NCBI GenBank assembly: GCA_017520505.1
Contig: JAFXFN010000015.1
Location: forward strand, 20,259 to 84,258
Direction: 5' to 3'
DNA from: Clostridia bacterium
GTDB taxonomy: Bacteria > Bacillota > Clostridia > Oscillospirales > CAG-272
Length of the DNA: 64,000 nt
The notes beneath the pieces were generated by a model, which was not told the origin of the DNA, searched no databases, and worked only from the letters and a program-made list of their open reading frames with translations. The translations under genes and the position numbers were made by a program. Positions 62,690-64,000 of the stretch are shown here, one piece after another (position 1 is the first letter of the stretch; the number at the start of each line of letters is the position of its first letter).

Positions 62690-63676
62690 CTACATTTTGA
62701 GCGACAGTCCGCTCTGCTGTTCATATTCTTCTCTTGTGCAGTAGCACACAAATGCCTCTGCTGAGATCTTCTTGCCGAGGATCTCTTCCAACCGTTCTTT
62801 CTCCCGCTTGTCCATCTCGGTAAGTTTCCTTGGTGTATATAACGCTCTCTGCGGTGGGATGCCGAGGAAGTTACCGATGAGATTTACAAGCTCTGTGCTC
62901 ATCGTTTGCTTTGCGTGTGGCTCGTGTTCGGGTGTTTTGTAGAAAGCATACTCGTTTGCCATCGGACCAAGACAACCGCCCATGGCGTAATACAATTCAA
63001 GGTTATCCTTTAAGAGTCGCTCATCGAAGAACTTGTTATCGCGCACCTTGATGCCGTCGGGTGTGGTAAAGGTGATATACTTTCGATACGCTTCCCAGTG
63101 CACGCCGTAACCGTGGTTCTCCATATAGCCGATGAAGCCATCGATAGTGTCAGTATAAGCGACTGCGAGAAATGCTGTGTGGATCAGATCCTTTTTCCAC
63201 TTTTGCATCTTACCGGCACTTGTGTCTGTCTCGGTGGTGGTAAGTCCGTACTTGCGGCAGACCTTATTGGAGTATTCCTTCAGCGCTTGCAGATCTGCTT
63301 TCTCCATGTGAAGCTTCTTGCCGTCCTCGAAGGAAACCGAATTGACGATGATGTGATTGTGCAGATGCTCTCGGTTTGTATGCGTAACGACAAGTGTCTG
63401 ATAGCCCTCAAAGAATCCCGCAAACTCCAAACCGAGATTATTTGCTTCGTATGGTGTGATGTCATCCTCGGGTGAGAATGACTGTACTATATGGAAGTAT
63501 GTTCTTCCATCGGTCTTGCCGAAGCGGTTCTTCACCATTTCAAATTCCTTTTGCGCCGTCTCGGTCATACAGTTGTTTCCTGCGATCAAGGTATCATCAG
63601 TCTTCTCTTTATCAAGTACGTAATTGAATACGTCTGATAGCGAACCCTTTCCCGCCTTTGCTTTTACGATCGCCAT
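62690..63676 (-). CDS. MobA/VirD2-type relaxase
   Basis: A 328-residue DNA relaxase. HTNREHLHNHIIVNS holds the HUH metal-binding triad (about 99-113) and the N-terminal AIVKAKAGKGSLSDVFNYVL is typical; the Tyr nucleophile is probably in an N-terminal position such as Tyr19. Relaxases of this family are often longer, so this may be a short form. It begins 3 bp after the mobC stop. Confidence 0.9.
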   Translation of the reverse strand: MAIVKAKAGKGSLSDVFNYVLDKEKTDDTLIAGNNCMTETAQKEFEMVKNRFGKTDGRTYFHIVQSFSPEDDITPYEANNLGLEFAGFFEGYQTLVVTHTNREHLHNHIIVNSVSFEDGKKLHMEKADLQALKEYSNKVCRKYGLTTTETDTSAGKMQKWKKDLIHTAFLAVAYTDTIDGFIGYMENHGYGVHWEAYRKYITFTTPDGIKVRDNKFFDERLLKDNLELYYAMGGCLGPMANEYAFYKTPEHEPHAKQTMSTELVNLIGNFLGIPPQRALYTPRKLTEMDKREKERLEEILGKKISAEAFVCYCTREEYEQQSGLSLKM

Positions 63677-63679
63677 CGC

Positions 63680-63991
63680 TCACGCTCCTTTCATTTTTTC
63701 ATTCAGCAGCTCAAAGATTTTTGCAAGCTCACGTTTCGTTTCTTCAAGGTTCACCGCCGTGAGCCTTCCTTCATTGACTCGCCACGTGAGCTGATTGAGA
63801 TTCTTTCCGATGTGACGGAGCTGCTTTGCCGCATCATCAACACCTGGGATTACGGTGATCTTCTTGCCAAACACACAGTCACGGCAGTAAACGGAGACGA
63901 GTCTGTACGAGCCGTACGCAAGATTTTCAAGCCGTTTGTACTCTTCTTCTGTGACACGGAAGGTCACCCGTTTGGTTTTGTTATCTTTCAA
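63680..63991 (-). CDS. MobC-type relaxosome protein, start uncertain
   Basis: A 103-residue protein with an N-terminal ribbon-helix-helix (KRVTFRVTEEEYKRLENLA) and the MobC helices (QLRHIGKNLNQL). It binds oriT and assists the relaxase. The TTG at 63991 is the first start seen, but the frame stays open to the window edge, so the true start may lie outside. Confidence 0.8.
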   Translation of the reverse strand: MKDNKTKRVTFRVTEEEYKRLENLAYGSYRLVSVYCRDCVFGKKITVIPGVDDAAKQLRHIGKNLNQLTWRVNEGRLTAVNLEETKRELAKIFELLNEKMKGA

Positions 63992-64000
63992 ATTCTTACC

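Overview
The window looks like a chromosomal piece of an anaerobic gut-type Bacillota, class Clostridia (probably Oscillospirales or a close relative; this is an inference from gene content). Pointers are oxygen-sensitive pyruvate formate-lyase, a ZTP riboswitch, a phenylalanine-type T-box, ECF transporter ATPases, DivIVA, YetF/DUF4363, dockerin and cohesin-like modules, low-to-medium G+C, and sigma-A promoters with 17-bp spacers, many with an extended -10.

Layout. (1) 1-10.8 kb: a cell-surface cluster of two N-acetylmuramoyl-L-alanine amidases (minus) diverging from two glucosaminidase-like hydrolases and a BspA-type leucine-rich-repeat protein (plus). The four complete proteins end in a dockerin-like module, and the four hydrolases share an unnamed repeated beta-rich module. 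(2) 10.9-15.6 kb: a phosphodiester glycosidase-like exoprotein, a small membrane protein, then pflBA behind a ZTP riboswitch with an intrinsic terminator. (3) 15.6-28.9 kb: one long, tightly packed minus-strand gene series, ruvCAB, a methyltransferase, ecfA1-ecfA2-ecfT, truA, a DUF5711 protein, cvpA, a ClpE-type unfoldase and a P-type ATPase homologue that has lost every catalytic motif. (4) 29-32.3 kb: nif3-like, rqcH and a HAD hydrolase. (5) 32.3-40.4 kb (minus): ATP-grasp enzyme, DEDD exonuclease, an unknown protein, a four-helix-bundle protein preceded by a remarkable array of short hairpins, an RlmD-like methyltransferase, a dockerin/Big2 protein, a membrane-anchored cohesin-like protein and an FkbM methyltransferase. 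(6) 40.6-50.2 kb: DivIVA, a SIS sugar isomerase, a MecA C-domain-only protein, uracil-DNA glycosylase, an AEC transporter, a PrsA-like lipoprotein, housekeeping methyltransferases, a DUF4097/DUF1700 pair and a small alarmone synthetase. (7) 50.2-54 kb: Phe-type T-box, phenylacetate-CoA ligase, ACT protein, and an ACT-ACT-metallo-beta-lactamase fusion. (8) 54-60.3 kb: GH78 rhamnosidase, upp, yetF/DUF4363, a low-complexity lipoprotein, an alpha/beta hydrolase and smpB. (9) 60.35-64 kb: ssrA tmRNA, followed by a mobilizable element (serine recombinase, small ORF, MobA relaxase, MobC) whose recombinase gene overlaps the tmRNA 3' end.

The most unusual items are the hairpin array at 35.07-35.29 kb, with linkers GTGATAT in the left half and the reverse complement ATATCAC in the right half so that the array can fold as a ladder of four-way junctions; the catalytically dead P-type ATPase co-directional with clpE; the dockerin/cohesin surface system built around peptidoglycan hydrolases; the Phe T-box on paaK with ACT-fused partners; and the recombinase/tmRNA overlap. 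No rRNA, tRNA or CRISPR array was seen. All family calls are from reading motifs by eye, not from database searches.
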